64,000 nucleotides of DNA. It comes from Hemileia vastatrix (lineage: Eukaryota > Basidiomycota > Pucciniomycetes > Pucciniales > Zaghouaniaceae). Position numbers and translations under genes: made by a program. The number at the start of each line of letters is the position of its first letter. The stretch's first letter is position 1. This document shows positions 34,970 to 45,614 of this stretch, piece after piece. The stretch is from positions 46,899,297 to 46,963,296 of the forward strand of contig JASXTE010000003.1 of assembly GCA_030280995.1 (NCBI GenBank). Direction: 5' to 3'. The notes beneath the pieces were generated by a model, which saw only the letters and a program-made list of their open reading frames with translations, did no database searches and was not told the origin of the DNA.

Positions 34970-35647
34970 TCATTCTAAAGTACTAGTGGAATTACAGAGG
35001 GAATCAAGAGATGATATGAAGTTTTCAGAATTAGCCTTGAACTGGTGAATGAGGTGTCTTCTGTTCTCAATGTCCTGTGGATATCTAGTAGGAGTGGATT
35101 GGAAGTAGATTAGCAGAAGGTGTTTCAGTTGAGATGTGTGTTGTTGGAACTTGGCCTTAATTTCAGGCAAGTGGTTTGGTGTTGGTGGTTCAATGGATCC
35201 TACATTGTTATCATCACTGTCAGAAGATGAAGGAACTGAGAAGTCATCAGTTTTATAAAATGGAAGGAAGAAATGGAAGTTTTTACCATCAGATGGACCA
35301 GGGATGGTGGAACTTGTTGTTTTAGTGGTTTTGGCACTCTTCTGGGAAGGGTGTAGCTTTTTGATTAATCTGGGAATCAAGATAGATGACCTAGATCTTT
35401 TGGTGCTGGTAGAAGATGGACCAGTTTGAGGTGGAAGTGAAGCAGTTGCAGAAGATAATGGACCAGGTCTGTAGCAGGTCTTCTTTCTGGATTGGCAGAC
35501 ATGACAGGACGTTCTGTATGGATGGACAGGAGGTGTGATTGTGCAGATTAGATTAATGTCAATGCAATATTGGCAAAGACCCATTTCAGCGGCAGATTTG
35601 GGAAGAAGGTTGAACATGGTGGTTTGATATAGAAAGAATGTGGACAT
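34970..35647 (-). CDS. X1 zinc-cluster-like gene of copy B, antisense to the retrotransposon
   Basis: A single open frame of 225 codons with an ATG at 35647, only 18 bp from the 3' LTR, so any promoter must lie inside the LTR on the opposite strand. Met 11 or 22 could also serve. Cys 25, 28, 35, 48, 51 and 58 give CX2CX6C-X12-CX2CX6C, which fits the Zn(II)2Cys6 pattern (loop 5-12), with basic residues near the second triplet (SRKKTC). A Ser/Thr/Lys-rich part and an acidic SSSDSDDNN stretch follow, then a helical-looking C-terminus (IKAKFQQHTSQLKHLLLIYF). It shares the C-T-x-T-x-P and C-x-x-C-x-S-x-x-K-x-C layout with X2, so the two are probably paralogues. Function unknown. Confidence 0.72.
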   Translation of the reverse strand: MSTFFLYQTTMFNLLPKSAAEMGLCQYCIDINLICTITPPVHPYRTSCHVCQSRKKTCYRPGPLSSATASLPPQTGPSSTSTKRSRSSILIPRLIKKLHPSQKSAKTTKTTSSTIPGPSDGKNFHFFLPFYKTDDFSVPSSSDSDDNNVGSIEPPTPNHLPEIKAKFQQHTSQLKHLLLIYFQSTPTRYPQDIENRRHLIHQFKANSENFISSLDSLCNSTSTLE

Positions 35648-35655
35648 TCTTAATT

Positions 35656-35665
35656 GGAGGGAGGA
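35656..35665 (+). promoter_or_regulatory. Polypurine tract of copy B
   Basis: GGAGGGAGGA abuts the 3' LTR, the expected position of the plus-strand primer. Confidence 0.85.
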
Positions 35666-36738
35666 TGTGGTTTTTCAACATTGGCAGGGGCCTTTTTTGC
35701 ATTGTTTGGAGCTTTTTGTGCATGTCTTACTTGGCATCTTTTAAAGAATTTGGTGTTTTTCTGGTTTTATTCCGTGAATATTGGGACTTCCGGTATGTGG
35801 TTACTATCATTGGATAGCCTCAGTTTTTTTCTATATTTCATGTGTTGTAAATATTTTTCATATTCTAAGTTTTAAGGGGTAATTTCCTCATTTTTCAGTT
35901 ACAAAATATAGCTGTTTAATTTTGTTTTTTGTGTTTTACGGGCTAACCTTAAGTCTTAGGGTTAAGTGCTTAGTACCATTATATAGGGTTAATTAAGCTC
36001 TATATTTCAAGTCTCAATATTTTTATAGCGTAATTTTTTGTTTAAAGGATTTTAGTAGTTGTAGTGAAATTTTCTAACTAGATAAGGTGTTTTTATTGGT
36101 TTTCTGGCTTCAGGCGGCACCTCCGACGTTGGGCGGCCCGCCCCCCTCTGTTTTAGAAGGTTGGGGAGCGCTTCTGGAGGGTTTTTATTCAATTTGGCTG
36201 GTACAGGCGTCAAATTTGTTTGTGTGCATGGGCTCTTAGATAGTGGTCTGTGTGTACATAGTGAATAAGACATTTTGGGGCAACTTTAATTATCATACAA
36301 CTATCCGGAGGTGATATACTTGTTCCTCACTCAGTTTTCACTGTTTTTTGGCCACAATTGGCTGTGTTTGTTGCAAGGTTAGTTCTTCATTTAACTCAAC
36401 TTTGGCAACAGGTTCTTTGGTATAGTCTTGCAAGCTATATCAAGTATTATTGCTGTCACTTGTGTGGATTTGCAGCCTACATCAAGTATCTTTGCTTTCT
36501 CTGGTGTGGACATTGGTCTACATTTCAGTTCTTTGGTCTGGTAGTCTGTCTGGGGACTACTTTCTTGGCTCATCAAGCAGTCAAGTGTGTTGAAAAAGGG
36601 GCTTTAGCAAACAGGAACCAACTTACTTTAGCAAGTAAATCACACTCTATTTTTCTAAAGGGACAGGGGATTTTTTCTCTGGTTTTTCTCCAACTCCCTT
36701 GGTGAAGGCCTATAGCTAGTACTATAGGATTGTCTACA
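35666..36738 (+). repeat. 3' LTR of copy B
   Basis: TGTGGTTTTTC to TTGTCTACA, 1073 bp. It includes the G/C-rich block at about 36107-36160 (GGGCGGCCCGCCC). It differs from the 5' LTR by many scattered changes, so the insertion is not recent. Confidence 0.92.
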
Positions 36739-36742
36739 CCGT

Positions 36743-37026
36743 GTGTTAACTCTCACCTTTTGTACTTTTAAAGCACATTCTTTTACTTACCATTTTTATA
36801 ACACATCTATTAGATACAATACTTATTACTATTTTTTATAAGTTTAGTATTTACATTACTGTAATTTTAAATATAAAACATAATAATATTTTAAATCCCT
36901 ACCTCTTATATATTGAGCAAATTAATCAAAAGAAATATAACTACATACCTTGACTTTAAAAGTCCAATATTCCACTAAAATGCTCCGTTGCACCTCCAAT
37001 TGAACTTTTTAGACCAAAAGACCCAT
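36743..37026 (+). repeat. 3' LTR of element T, right part
   Basis: Continues the LTR interrupted at 24983 (GTGTTAACTCTCACCTTTTG; compare the reverse strand of 45080-45125). The LTR end, CATTGACA in good copies, merges here into the AAAAAT array, so the exact end and target duplication are lost. Confidence 0.8.
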
Positions 37027-37028
37027 TG

Positions 37029-38125
37029 AAAAATAAAAATAAAAATAAAAATAAAAATAAAAATAAAAATAAAAATAAAAATAAAAATAAAAATAAAAAT
37101 AAAAATAAAAATAAAAATAAAAATAAAAATAAAAATAAAAATAAAAATAAAAATAAAAATAAAAATAAAAATAAAAATAAAAATAAAAATAAAAATAAAA
37201 ATAAAAATAAAAATAAAAATAAAAATAAAAATAAAAATAAAAATAAAAATAAAAATAAAAATAAAAATAAAAATAAAAATAAAAATAAAAATAAAAATAA
37301 AAATAAAAATAAAAATAAAAATAAAAATAAAAATAAAAATAAAAATAAAAATAAAAATAAAAATAAAAATAAAAATAAAAATAAAAATAAAAATAAAAAT
37401 AAAAATAAAAATAAAAATAAAAATAAAAATAAAAATAAAAATAAAAAAAAATAAAAATAAAAATAAAAATAAAAATAAAAATAAAAAAAAATAAAAATAA
37501 AAATAAAAATAAAAATAAAAATAAAAATAAAAATAAAAATAAAAATAAAAATAAAAATAAAAAAAGAAATAAAAATAAAAATAAAAATAAAAATAAAAAT
37601 AAAAATAAAAATAAAAATAAAAATAAAAATAAAAATAAAAATAAAAATAAAAATAAAAATAAAAATAAAAATAAAAATAAAAATAAAAATAAAAATAAAA
37701 ATAAAAATAAAAATAAAAATAAAAATAAAAATAAAAATAAAAATAAAAATAAAAATAAAAATAAAAATAAAAATAAAAATAAAAATAAAAATAAAAATAA
37801 AAATAAAAATAAAAATAAAAATAAAAATAAAAATAAAAATAAAAATAAAAATAAAAATAAAAATAAAAATAAAAATAAAAATAAAAATAAAAATAAAAAT
37901 AAAAATAAAAATAAAAATAAAAATAAAAATAAAAATAAAAATAAAAATAAAAATAAAAATAAAAATAAAAATAAAAATAAAAATAAAAATAAAAATAAAA
38001 ATAAAAATAAAAATAAAAATAAAAATAAAAATAAAAATAAAAATAAAAATAAAAATAAAAATAAAAATGAAAATAAAAAAAAATAAAATAAAAATAAATA
38101 AAATTAAAATAAAAATAAAATTAAA

Positions 38126-38157
<32 letters not shown>

Positions 38158-39412
38158 AAACAAAAATAAAAATAAAAATAAAAATAAAAATAAAAATAAA
38201 AATAAAAATAAAAATAAAAAAAAAATAAAAATAAAAATAAAAATAAAAATAAAAATAAAAATAAAAATAAAAATAAAAATAAAAATAAAAATAAAAATAA
38301 AAATAAAAATAAAAATAAAAATAAAAATAAAATTAAAATTAAAAATAAAAATAAAAATATAAAAAAAAATAAATATAAAAATAAAAATAAAAATAAAAAT
38401 AAAAATAAAAATAAAAATAAAAATAAAAATAAAAATAAAAATAAAAATAAAAATAAAAATAAAAATAAAAATAAAAATAAAAATAAAAATAAAAATAAAA
38501 ATAAAAATAAAAATAAAAATAAAAATAAAAATAAAAATAAAAATAAAAATAAAAATAAAAATAAAAATAAAAATAAAAATAAAAATAAAAATAAAAATAA
38601 AAATAAAAATAAAAATAAAAATAAAAATAAAAATAAAAATAAAAATAAAAATAAAAATAAAAATAAAAATAAAAATAAAAATAAAAATAAAAATAAAAAT
38701 AAAAATAAAAATAAAAATAAAAATAAAAATAAAAATAAAAATAAAAATAAAAATAAAAATAAAAATAAAAATAAAAATAAAAATAAAAATAAAAATAAAA
38801 ATAAAAATAAAAATAAAAATAAAAATAAAAATAAAAATAAAAATAAAAATAAAAATAAAAATTAAAATAAAAATAAAAATAAAAATAAAAATAAAAATAA
38901 AAATAAAAATAAAAATAAAAATAAAAATAAAAATAAAAATAAAAATAAAAATAAAAATAAAAATAAAAATAAAAATAAAAATAAAAATAAAAATAAAAAT
39001 AAAAATAAAAATAAAAATAAAAATAAAAATAAAAATAAAAATAAAAATAAAAATAAAAATAAAAATAAAAATAAAAATAAAAATAAAAATAAAAATAAAA
39101 ATAAAAATAAAAATAAAAATAAAAATAAAAATAAAAATAAAAATAAAAATAAAAATAAAAATAAAAATAAAAATAAAAATAAAAATAAAAATAAAAATAA
39201 AAATAAAAATAAAAATAAAAATAAAAATAAAAATAAAAATAAAAATAAAAATAAAAATAAAAATAAAAATAAAAATAAAAATAAAAATAAAAATAAAAAT
39301 AAAAATAAAAATAAAAATAAAAATAAAAATAAAAATAAAAATAAAAATAAAAATAAAAATAAAAATAAAAATAAAAATAAAAATAAAAATAAATAAATAA
39401 ATAAAAAATAAA
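37029..39412. repeat. 2.4-kb microsatellite (AAAAAT)n
   Basis: About 390 units of AAAAAT, mostly perfect. Interruptions lie near 37447, 37488, 37560, 38068-38160, 38217, 38330-38375 and 38861, and an AAAT-rich right end (39390-39412). Long frames coding alternating Lys-Asn, or Leu-Phe on the other strand, are by-products of the repeat. It joins the end of T's LTR to fragment C. The matching part of copies A and B (just past the X2 stop) is also A-rich with AATAAAAAATAAAAA-like runs, so the array may have grown from it. Confidence 0.97.
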
Positions 39413-41420
39413 ACAAATTTTTCATATATATATGCTAATTATTATTGCTTTCTCTATTTAGTGAATTATTAATTTTTTTTATTAATATCTGGAAGAATTT
39501 GCCTCTGGTGGTGTACACAATCCTATAGTACTTGCTATATGCCTTGACCAAGGAAGTTGGAGAAAAACCAGAGAGAAAATCCCCTGTTCCTTTAGAAAAA
39601 TAGAGTGAGATTTACTTGCTAAAGTAGGTTGGTTCCTGTTTGCTAAAGCCCCTTTTTCAACACACTTGACTGCTTGATGAGCCAAGTAAGTAGTCCCCAG
39701 ACAGACTACCAGACCAAAAACTGAAATTTAGAACAATGTCTACACCAGAGAAAGCAAAGATACTTGATGTAGGCTGCAAATCCACAGCAGAGACAGCAAT
39801 AATGCTTGGTATAGCTTGCAAGACTATACCGGAGAACCTGTTGCCAAAGTTGAGTTAAATGAAGAACTAACCTTGCAACCAACACAGCCAATTGTGGCCA
39901 AAAAACAGTGAAAACTGAGTGAGGAACAACGATATCACCTCCAGATGGTTGTATGATAATTGAAGTTGCCCCAAACTGTCTTATTCAGTATGTACACAAA
40001 GACCACTGTCTAAGAGCCCATGCACACCAGCGAATTTGGCACCTGTACCAGCCAAATTGAATAAAAACCCTCCAGAAGCGCTCCCCAACCTTCTAAAACA
40101 AAGGTGGGCATGCTGCCTGACGTCAGAGGTGCCGCCTGAAGCGGCCCAGCCTCCCTAAAGTCAGAAAACCAAGAAAAATACCTAATCTACTTTGAAAAAT
40201 TAACTACAACTACTAAAACCCTTAAAACACAGAATTACGCTATAACAACTTTGAGACATGAAATATAGAGCTAAATTAGCCCTATCCAAAGGTACTAAGT
40301 ACTTGACCCTAAGACTTAAGGTTAGCCCATAAAACACAAAAAACAAAATTAAACAGCTATCAATGTAACTGAAGAATGAGGAAATGACCCCATAAAACTT
40401 AGAATATGAAAAATATTATCCCAGCATGAAATATAGAGAAAAACCGGGGCTATCCAATGATAGTACCCACATTCCCGCAGTCCTAATATTCATGGAATAA
40501 AACTAGAAAAATACCCAATTCTTCAACTGATGACAATTAGACATGCACAAACAGCACTAAACAACATAACAAAGGCCTCTGCCAATGTTGGAAGACCACA
40601 GTGGTTGTTCCAGATTATGTTGGCATTTTTCTTTTTTTTGGGATCAGAGGAAGAACTGTGTTCTTTGTGGTGTAGTTGGCTGCATAGAGTGTAGCGTTTG
40701 TAATGGTCAGGATCTGGATTGGAAGGTAGTTTTTGGGTAGAAGTAGAAGAGGCTGGGATGGAGTGTTGGAAGTTGTGCTTAATTATTCTTGAGATCTTCC
40801 AGCGGTTTTCAATAATTTTTTTCTTCAGCTTCTTCTCAAAGTCATTCAAAGGCCCATGAAGAGTAAAGGCATTAAGCATTTTTGAACACATCATACTTAA
40901 GTGTTGCTTCATATCAGCCTAATCCAGTGTCAAGGTGGTTTCCAGAGGTTGGCCAATCCTAATAGTAGCTTCCGGAGGCGGGGTGCCAACTAAACCAAAG
41001 AATTGGATCATTAATTGTTTTATGTTTAAGAAATTGGATTATTTAATTTGGTACTTACAGATTGGAAGCTCATAAAATTTGCAAGCAGCCGGAATTTTGA
41101 TTGTTGAAGGGGTTTGAATGGAGGTAGTTTGAGGATCAACCAGGTGGAAGGATGTATTTTTTTGGTCATCCTCTAAGTGGTTTTGAGAATATGAACTAAA
41201 TGAGGACATTCCCAGGATCTAGTTGGAGCAGCAGGGCTGTTGTTTTTCTTGTTGATATTTTTTCTTGGCTTGGTTTGGCTGGATACTGGTGGTGGAGTAC
41301 CAGGGTTATTTTAGGATGGAGAAGGAGAAGGAGACTTGGAAGCTGATTATGATCTTCTGGATGAAGATCTGGAAGAAATTTAACTTTCAAATGAATAATT
41401 GGCTGGAAGAGGAGAGACAT
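39413..41420 (-). pseudogene. Fragment C: X2 gene remnant of a third family I copy
   Basis: Both X2 exons are recognisable on the minus strand. Exon 1 remnant is 41059-41420 (cut by element H). The intron 40990-41058 is again 69 bp, with GTAAGT and TTTAG. Exon 2 is 40601-40989, with MKQHLSMMCSKMLNAF and DFEKKLKKKIIENRWKISR. Exon 2's end continues at 39511, on the other side of the solo LTR. A TAG precedes MKQHLS. It confirms the intron and the conserved C-terminal domain. Confidence 0.78.
39512..40600 (-). repeat. Family I solo LTR
   Basis: On the minus strand TGTGGTCTTCC (40600) to GTGTACA (39512), 1089 bp. GTGG flanks it on both sides (39508-39511 and 40601-40604), a 4-bp target duplication inside the X2 remnant. 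It carries the palindrome TGACGTCA (40118-40125) in its G/C-rich block; other copies have decayed versions. Confidence 0.9.
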
Positions 41421-42199
41421 TGTCAGCCAGGCTGCTAGATTTACCCAGTAAAATAATTAATTATTTACTGGATGAACCATGCCTTATTATTTTAATGATA
41501 ATTTATTTATATTAAAATTACCTATAATAAATTAACTAATTAGAAAATGGTAAAGTTAATAAAAAATTAAAATTAAATATTAAAATGTCCCTTATATTCT
41601 TATTTTTATTTTCTAACACCATGCTCAATGACAGGTTGAAAGAAATAAATATTTATATTAAAATAAAATTTTAAATTAAAATAAAAATTTAATATTCAAA
41701 TAAAAATAAATATATACAAAAAATTCAAATTTCTTATTTAGAATTGCCCTTACAGTAAATATTATATAAATTAGTTTATTCCTGTCATATTCTGTAAATA
41801 CACCTTTTTTGACGCCTTCTTTTTAGAACAACTTAATTATTTGAAAATATTCCTTCTGGAATATTCTTTTTACTCTCTCTCATACTAATGCTTTAAGAAT
41901 TTTAATACCTTGCTCTGTCTCTCTTTTGGTTGTTTTTGATCATCCATTACTTACTTACATTTACCAAAATTTATTCCATTTAAATACTTATTGCTATCTA
42001 TTATTGTTTTTAGTAATTAAATTTATGTAGTACTATCTCATTAATTTATGATAATAATAAAATTTCTTATCTCTTATATTTGAGTAAAACAAATAAAAAG
42101 ATATAAAAATGTACTCTACACTATCAAATCCAAAAATTCTACTGTTACCACCGTTGGACTGCTGTTAAAACTTTTCTAGACATAAAAGACCCCTTGAAA
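41421..42199 (+). repeat. 5' LTR of element H
   Basis: TGTCAGCCAGGCTGCTAGAT to CCCCTTGAAA (other family members end TTGACA), about 779 bp. It is closest to the LTR of G. The primer binding region ATTGAGGCCCTTTC follows. Confidence 0.82.
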
Positions 42200-42504
42200 A
42201 TTGAGGCCCTTTCTGAACAGTCAACGGCAACCAAGGGACTATTGAGGATGAGGTTCCAATAGGACAAGTATACGACAAAGACAAAAAACGTCTACTTTTT
42301 CACTGTGACTGGGAATTAAACCGCACTCCAAAAATTAGATTAATATATTGACAATAGTCATATATATTTGTGGTAATTATTGATTACTATTTGTGTGTCA
42401 TTTTACACATTTTATTGCACATGTACATCTTTTTTTACTCAGCACTCTGTAAAGTGGCATTAACTTGCTCATTTTAAAGGGGGAGGTGTCCGGAAAAATA
42501 AATT

Positions 42505-43125
42505 TTTTCCTAGTTGACAAAGATAGAACTATATTGATCTCAGTCATAGAAGTGATATAAAAGTTAAATTAATTATATTATTTTTTTAAATTGTTTCAGA
42601 TGACTTCTGTCCTGATAATTAGAAATTTATACTATTGTTTCCGTTGACAAATTGTCCTGGCAGTTAAATTTAAAAATATTATAAATTAATTAAATTATAT
42701 CTAAGTATTTCAGTTGACACTATGTCCTGGTAATTAAAATTATTTCAGTTAAAATAAGTCCTGGTAATTAGAATTTTTTCAGTTGAAAATAAAGTCATGG
42801 TAATTAAAAGTACTTCAGTTTACAGTAAGTCCTGGTAATTAGAATTATTTAAGTTGAAAAGAAAGTCCTGGTAATTAAATTATTTCAGTTGACAATAAGT
42901 ACTGATAGTTAAATTATTTTTCAGTTGACTTCTAGTCTTGATAATTATCAAAATATTACTAATTATTAAATTACTTTATTATTTCTGTTTATTTATTTTA
43001 AATCCTGGTTATAAAATTACCTTAAAATTAATAAATTTGTGATTATTATTTCAGTTGATTTAACGTCCTGATAAAAATTATATTTTAATCATTCAAGTTG
43101 ATTAAAAGGTCCTGATAATTACTTA
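42505..43125 (+). repeat. Leader array of CAGTTGAC...GTCCTGGTAATT repeats (element H)
   Basis: Twelve or more units spaced 30-60 bp apart, each with CAGTT(G/T)A followed by AGTCCTG(A/G)T-AATT, fill the leader between the primer binding region and gag. This is the same motif as element T but with more and better kept copies. Confidence 0.78.
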
Positions 43126-43219
43126 TATAATATATTTTTTTCTCTTATTTTTCTTTGAATAAAGTAAAAATAATAACTTATAAAATATTTCTTTATCTCA
43201 GTTCAGGTTAATTACAACT

Positions 43220-44832
43220 ATGACTGATCAAAGTGCTTCTGCTGGCCATGATGAGGAGCTAGATTTAATTGATTATGATGAAGCTTCTTCTGTAAGCTCT
43301 CCTTTGACTACAAAACGGGCTATAATTAATCATTTACTGGACCAATCAGGATGTAGAAATGATGGAGATGGAAATATTAGTGGATACAACTACTCAGGAA
43401 AAAAAGCCTTCAATCAACCTCCCAGAAGAGCTTCCCAAAGGCTTCAAGATAAAAAATATTCCCTTAAATCATCAGATCAAAAATCTCTCCACTCACATAA
43501 AGGAGTTGAGGTCAGAAAACCTCAAGCTGAGGTCAAGAATAACCTGTCTAGAAGACAAGGTAAGAAACATAGAGTCATTTCTTCAAGAGAAGAAGAAACC
43601 TCCTCCTCCAAAAGCCCTTCCAAAACTGGCCCCCCAGCAACAAGAAAAGGTGGAAGTCTCAAAGTGGAAGTGGGATTGGCTGAACACCCAGTGGGATTAT
43701 CTGTCCCAACAGCAACAGCTACAAGTACCTCAGGAAAGTCCTTCAAGAACAAAACAGTTCAATCCAACACCTCTTCATCCCTACCAAAGAGAAAGAAGGA
43801 GAAAGAAAAACCACATCCATGTCTTGCCCAAGCCTTGATAAGCCCCTCTATTGAATCTCAAGTACCATTTCTTGTAACTGATTCAGTTCCTTCAGATAGT
43901 TCTGAAAGAGGAGATGAGACTGTGAGACCAGTAGAGGCTGAGAATAGTAGAAAAATTTCTCAATATTCTAATGTATCTAATCCTTTGGTTTTAATTGCTA
44001 CCTCAATGATAAATACGGATATGGCTATTATTGATGAGACACTTGATCTTGAGCTTTATGAGAATCTGAAAAGTTATTCTGTTTCACTATTGAGAAATAA
44101 TCCAGATGTAGCCAACATTAATGATGAATATTTGAGAGATTTTATTGCTAAACAAAATCATATAATAAAAAACTTGCAATTTACTCAGAAATATAATAGT
44201 TTTTTAACTTAACAGGGTTATCAAGCATTGAGGAGTGAGTTACAGAGAGTTACTGATGATTTTTTTCATTACAAAGTAACTCATGAGAAGAAAGTTGCTT
44301 TATGGCAAAATATCAAGAGTGATTTATCTAAATTAAAAGATACTGTGTCCATCTGTTTCCAGGAGCTAGAGAGACATAAGTTGAACCTAGAAAGATTGAG
44401 TAACCATTATTCATCTTTAAAAAAAATCAATTATGTTTTGCAACCATCAATGAGAATTTATCTAGTATTCCAAGAGTAAAGACTAGGTTAACAACCATTG
44501 AGGAGAAATTGAATTCATTGTTATATAATCAAAATTTTTCTGAAATTTCTTTTAAAGAACCTGTTGAGAAGGATACCCCAATTTTACCTGCTCCTAGTTC
44601 TTCAAAAGAAAAATTAGTTCCAGAAATACCTGTTGATATCACTGAGCTTTCATCAAAAATTGATGATGTACCTGGATCATCCACAGAAGGATTTAACAAT
44701 GAAATTACTGCCCAATTGGAGAAGTTACAGCTCCTTCTGACTCAGAAACAAGCTTTTAACAAGGAGAAAACTTCAAATCAAAATAATTGGCCAAATATTT
44801 ACCAGTATCCAACATTTGATGGTGACTCTTAC
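43220..44832 (+). pseudogene. Gag of element H (N-terminal part)
   Basis: ATG at 43220 (MTDQSASAGHDEELDLIDYD). The frame is open for 330 codons to TAA at 44210-44212, where element T has GAA. The first 200 residues are polar, Ser/Lys-rich and probably disordered. Coiled-coil-like sequence follows (QALRSELQRVTDDFFHYK), a frameshift near 44450, then the start of the capsid (NWPNIYQYPTFDGDS), cut by element D. A 159-codon second frame lies inside it (43359-43838). Confidence 0.78.
43359..43838 (+). CDS. ORFx embedded in gag of element H (+1 frame)
   Basis: 159 codons from an ATG in the +1 frame relative to gag. Parts: a coiled coil with regular hydrophobic spacing (about residues 35-75, KNLSTHIKELRSENLKLRSR), a Pro/Gln-rich linker, the motif VSKWKWDW (43656-43679), and a basic tail (HPYQRERRRKK) ending LPKP. 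The TGA stop replaces the TGG-TAA seen in T and F. The same layout in F, with silent differences in ORFx where gag changes, argues it is coding. An RNA-binding or assembly factor is a guess from the basic tail and coiled coil. Ribosomes would have to bypass the gag start. Confidence 0.68.
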   Translation: MMEMEILVDTTTQEKKPSINLPEELPKGFKIKNIPLNHQIKNLSTHIKELRSENLKLRSRITCLEDKVRNIESFLQEKKKPPPPKALPKLAPQQQEKVEVSKWKWDWLNTQWDYLSQQQQLQVPQESPSRTKQFNPTPLHPYQRERRRKKNHIHVLPKP

Positions 44833-45614
44833 TGTCAATTGATCCTTTGGTATAGAAGGTTCAATTAGAGGTCCAACGGGGCGTTTAAGTGGAATATTGG
44901 ACTTTTAAAGTCAATGTACATAGTTTTATTTCTTTTGATTAATTTACTCAATATATAAGTGGTAGGGATTTAAAATATTATCATGATTTATATTTAGAAT
45001 TACGGTAATGTATATACTAAACTTATAAGAAATAGTAATAAGTATTGTATCTAATAGATGTGTAATACAAAATGGTAAGTAAAAGAATGTGTTTAAAAAG
45101 TACAAAAGATGAGAGATAACACACAGAGTTAACAACATCCAATATGAGAGTGTGAGAGAAAAAAACTTAGTGAAAAGAGAGTATGTGTATATAAAAAGAT
45201 ATACTAAAATGATGCATCAATAATAAGTATCATATTTATTTGATATAAATCTTGTGTTCCCTTAGATTTTCACACTTAGTATAGAATATTGGATTTGAAA
45301 TGTTATTTTAACTAAATTTTAAATTTCATAATAAAGAAATTTGAATTTTTTAGATTTTTAATATTTTAATAATATTTTTATTCTCTTTTCAACTTTATTA
45401 TTGAGCATGGTGTTAGGGAGTAAATATATACGGAAAATTTATTAATTTTTATTAATTACTAAATTTACTTATTGTACTTAGCTAGTTAATTGTAATAAAT
45501 ACATAAGTAAATAATAGATAATTAATTATTAAAAAGAATTAAAAAAAAAGTGTAGCTTCATTTCAGTAAGATAATTAATTATTTTACTGGATAAGTGTAG
45601 TAGCCTGGATTACA
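44833..45614 (-). repeat. 3' LTR of element D
   Basis: On the minus strand TGTAATCCAGGC (45614) to CAATTGACA (44833), 782 bp. The GTGAGGGAG purine tract abuts it at 45615. Around 45105-45130 it shows the undisturbed version of the site where copy B entered T's LTR. Confidence 0.88.

Larger units (their letters stand above)
24984..36738 (+). mobile_element. Family I Ty3/gypsy retrotransposon, copy B (both LTRs)
   Basis: 11.75 kb: 5' LTR, lysine-type primer binding site, gag, protease, spacer, RT, RNase H, truncated integrase, about 3.9 kb of extra sequence with two opposite-strand genes (X2, X1), polypurine tract and 3' LTR. It is flanked by CTGT (24980-24983) and CCGT (36739-36742), a 4-bp target duplication with one change. 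The uninterrupted target is visible in element D's LTR near 45105-45130 (reverse strand). An internal deletion removes the RNase H end and the start of integrase, so the copy cannot move on its own. Confidence 0.92.
41421..44832 (+). mobile_element. Family II Ty3/gypsy element H (5' part)
   Basis: 5' LTR, leader array, gag with an open ORFx, then cut at 44832 in the capsid region (YPTFDGDS) by the LTR of element D. It inserted in fragment C (left flank GACAT). The rest of H is not in the window. Confidence 0.85.

Noticed and set aside
37026..39425. Long frames of alternating Lys-Asn and Leu-Phe codons
   Set aside because: They are only the AAAAAT repeat read in two directions; there is no start context, composition or neighbour to support a gene.
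44900..45300. tRNA-like or other RNA gene in A/T-rich LTR DNA
   Set aside because: No cloverleaf or conserved A/B boxes were found here or elsewhere in the window.
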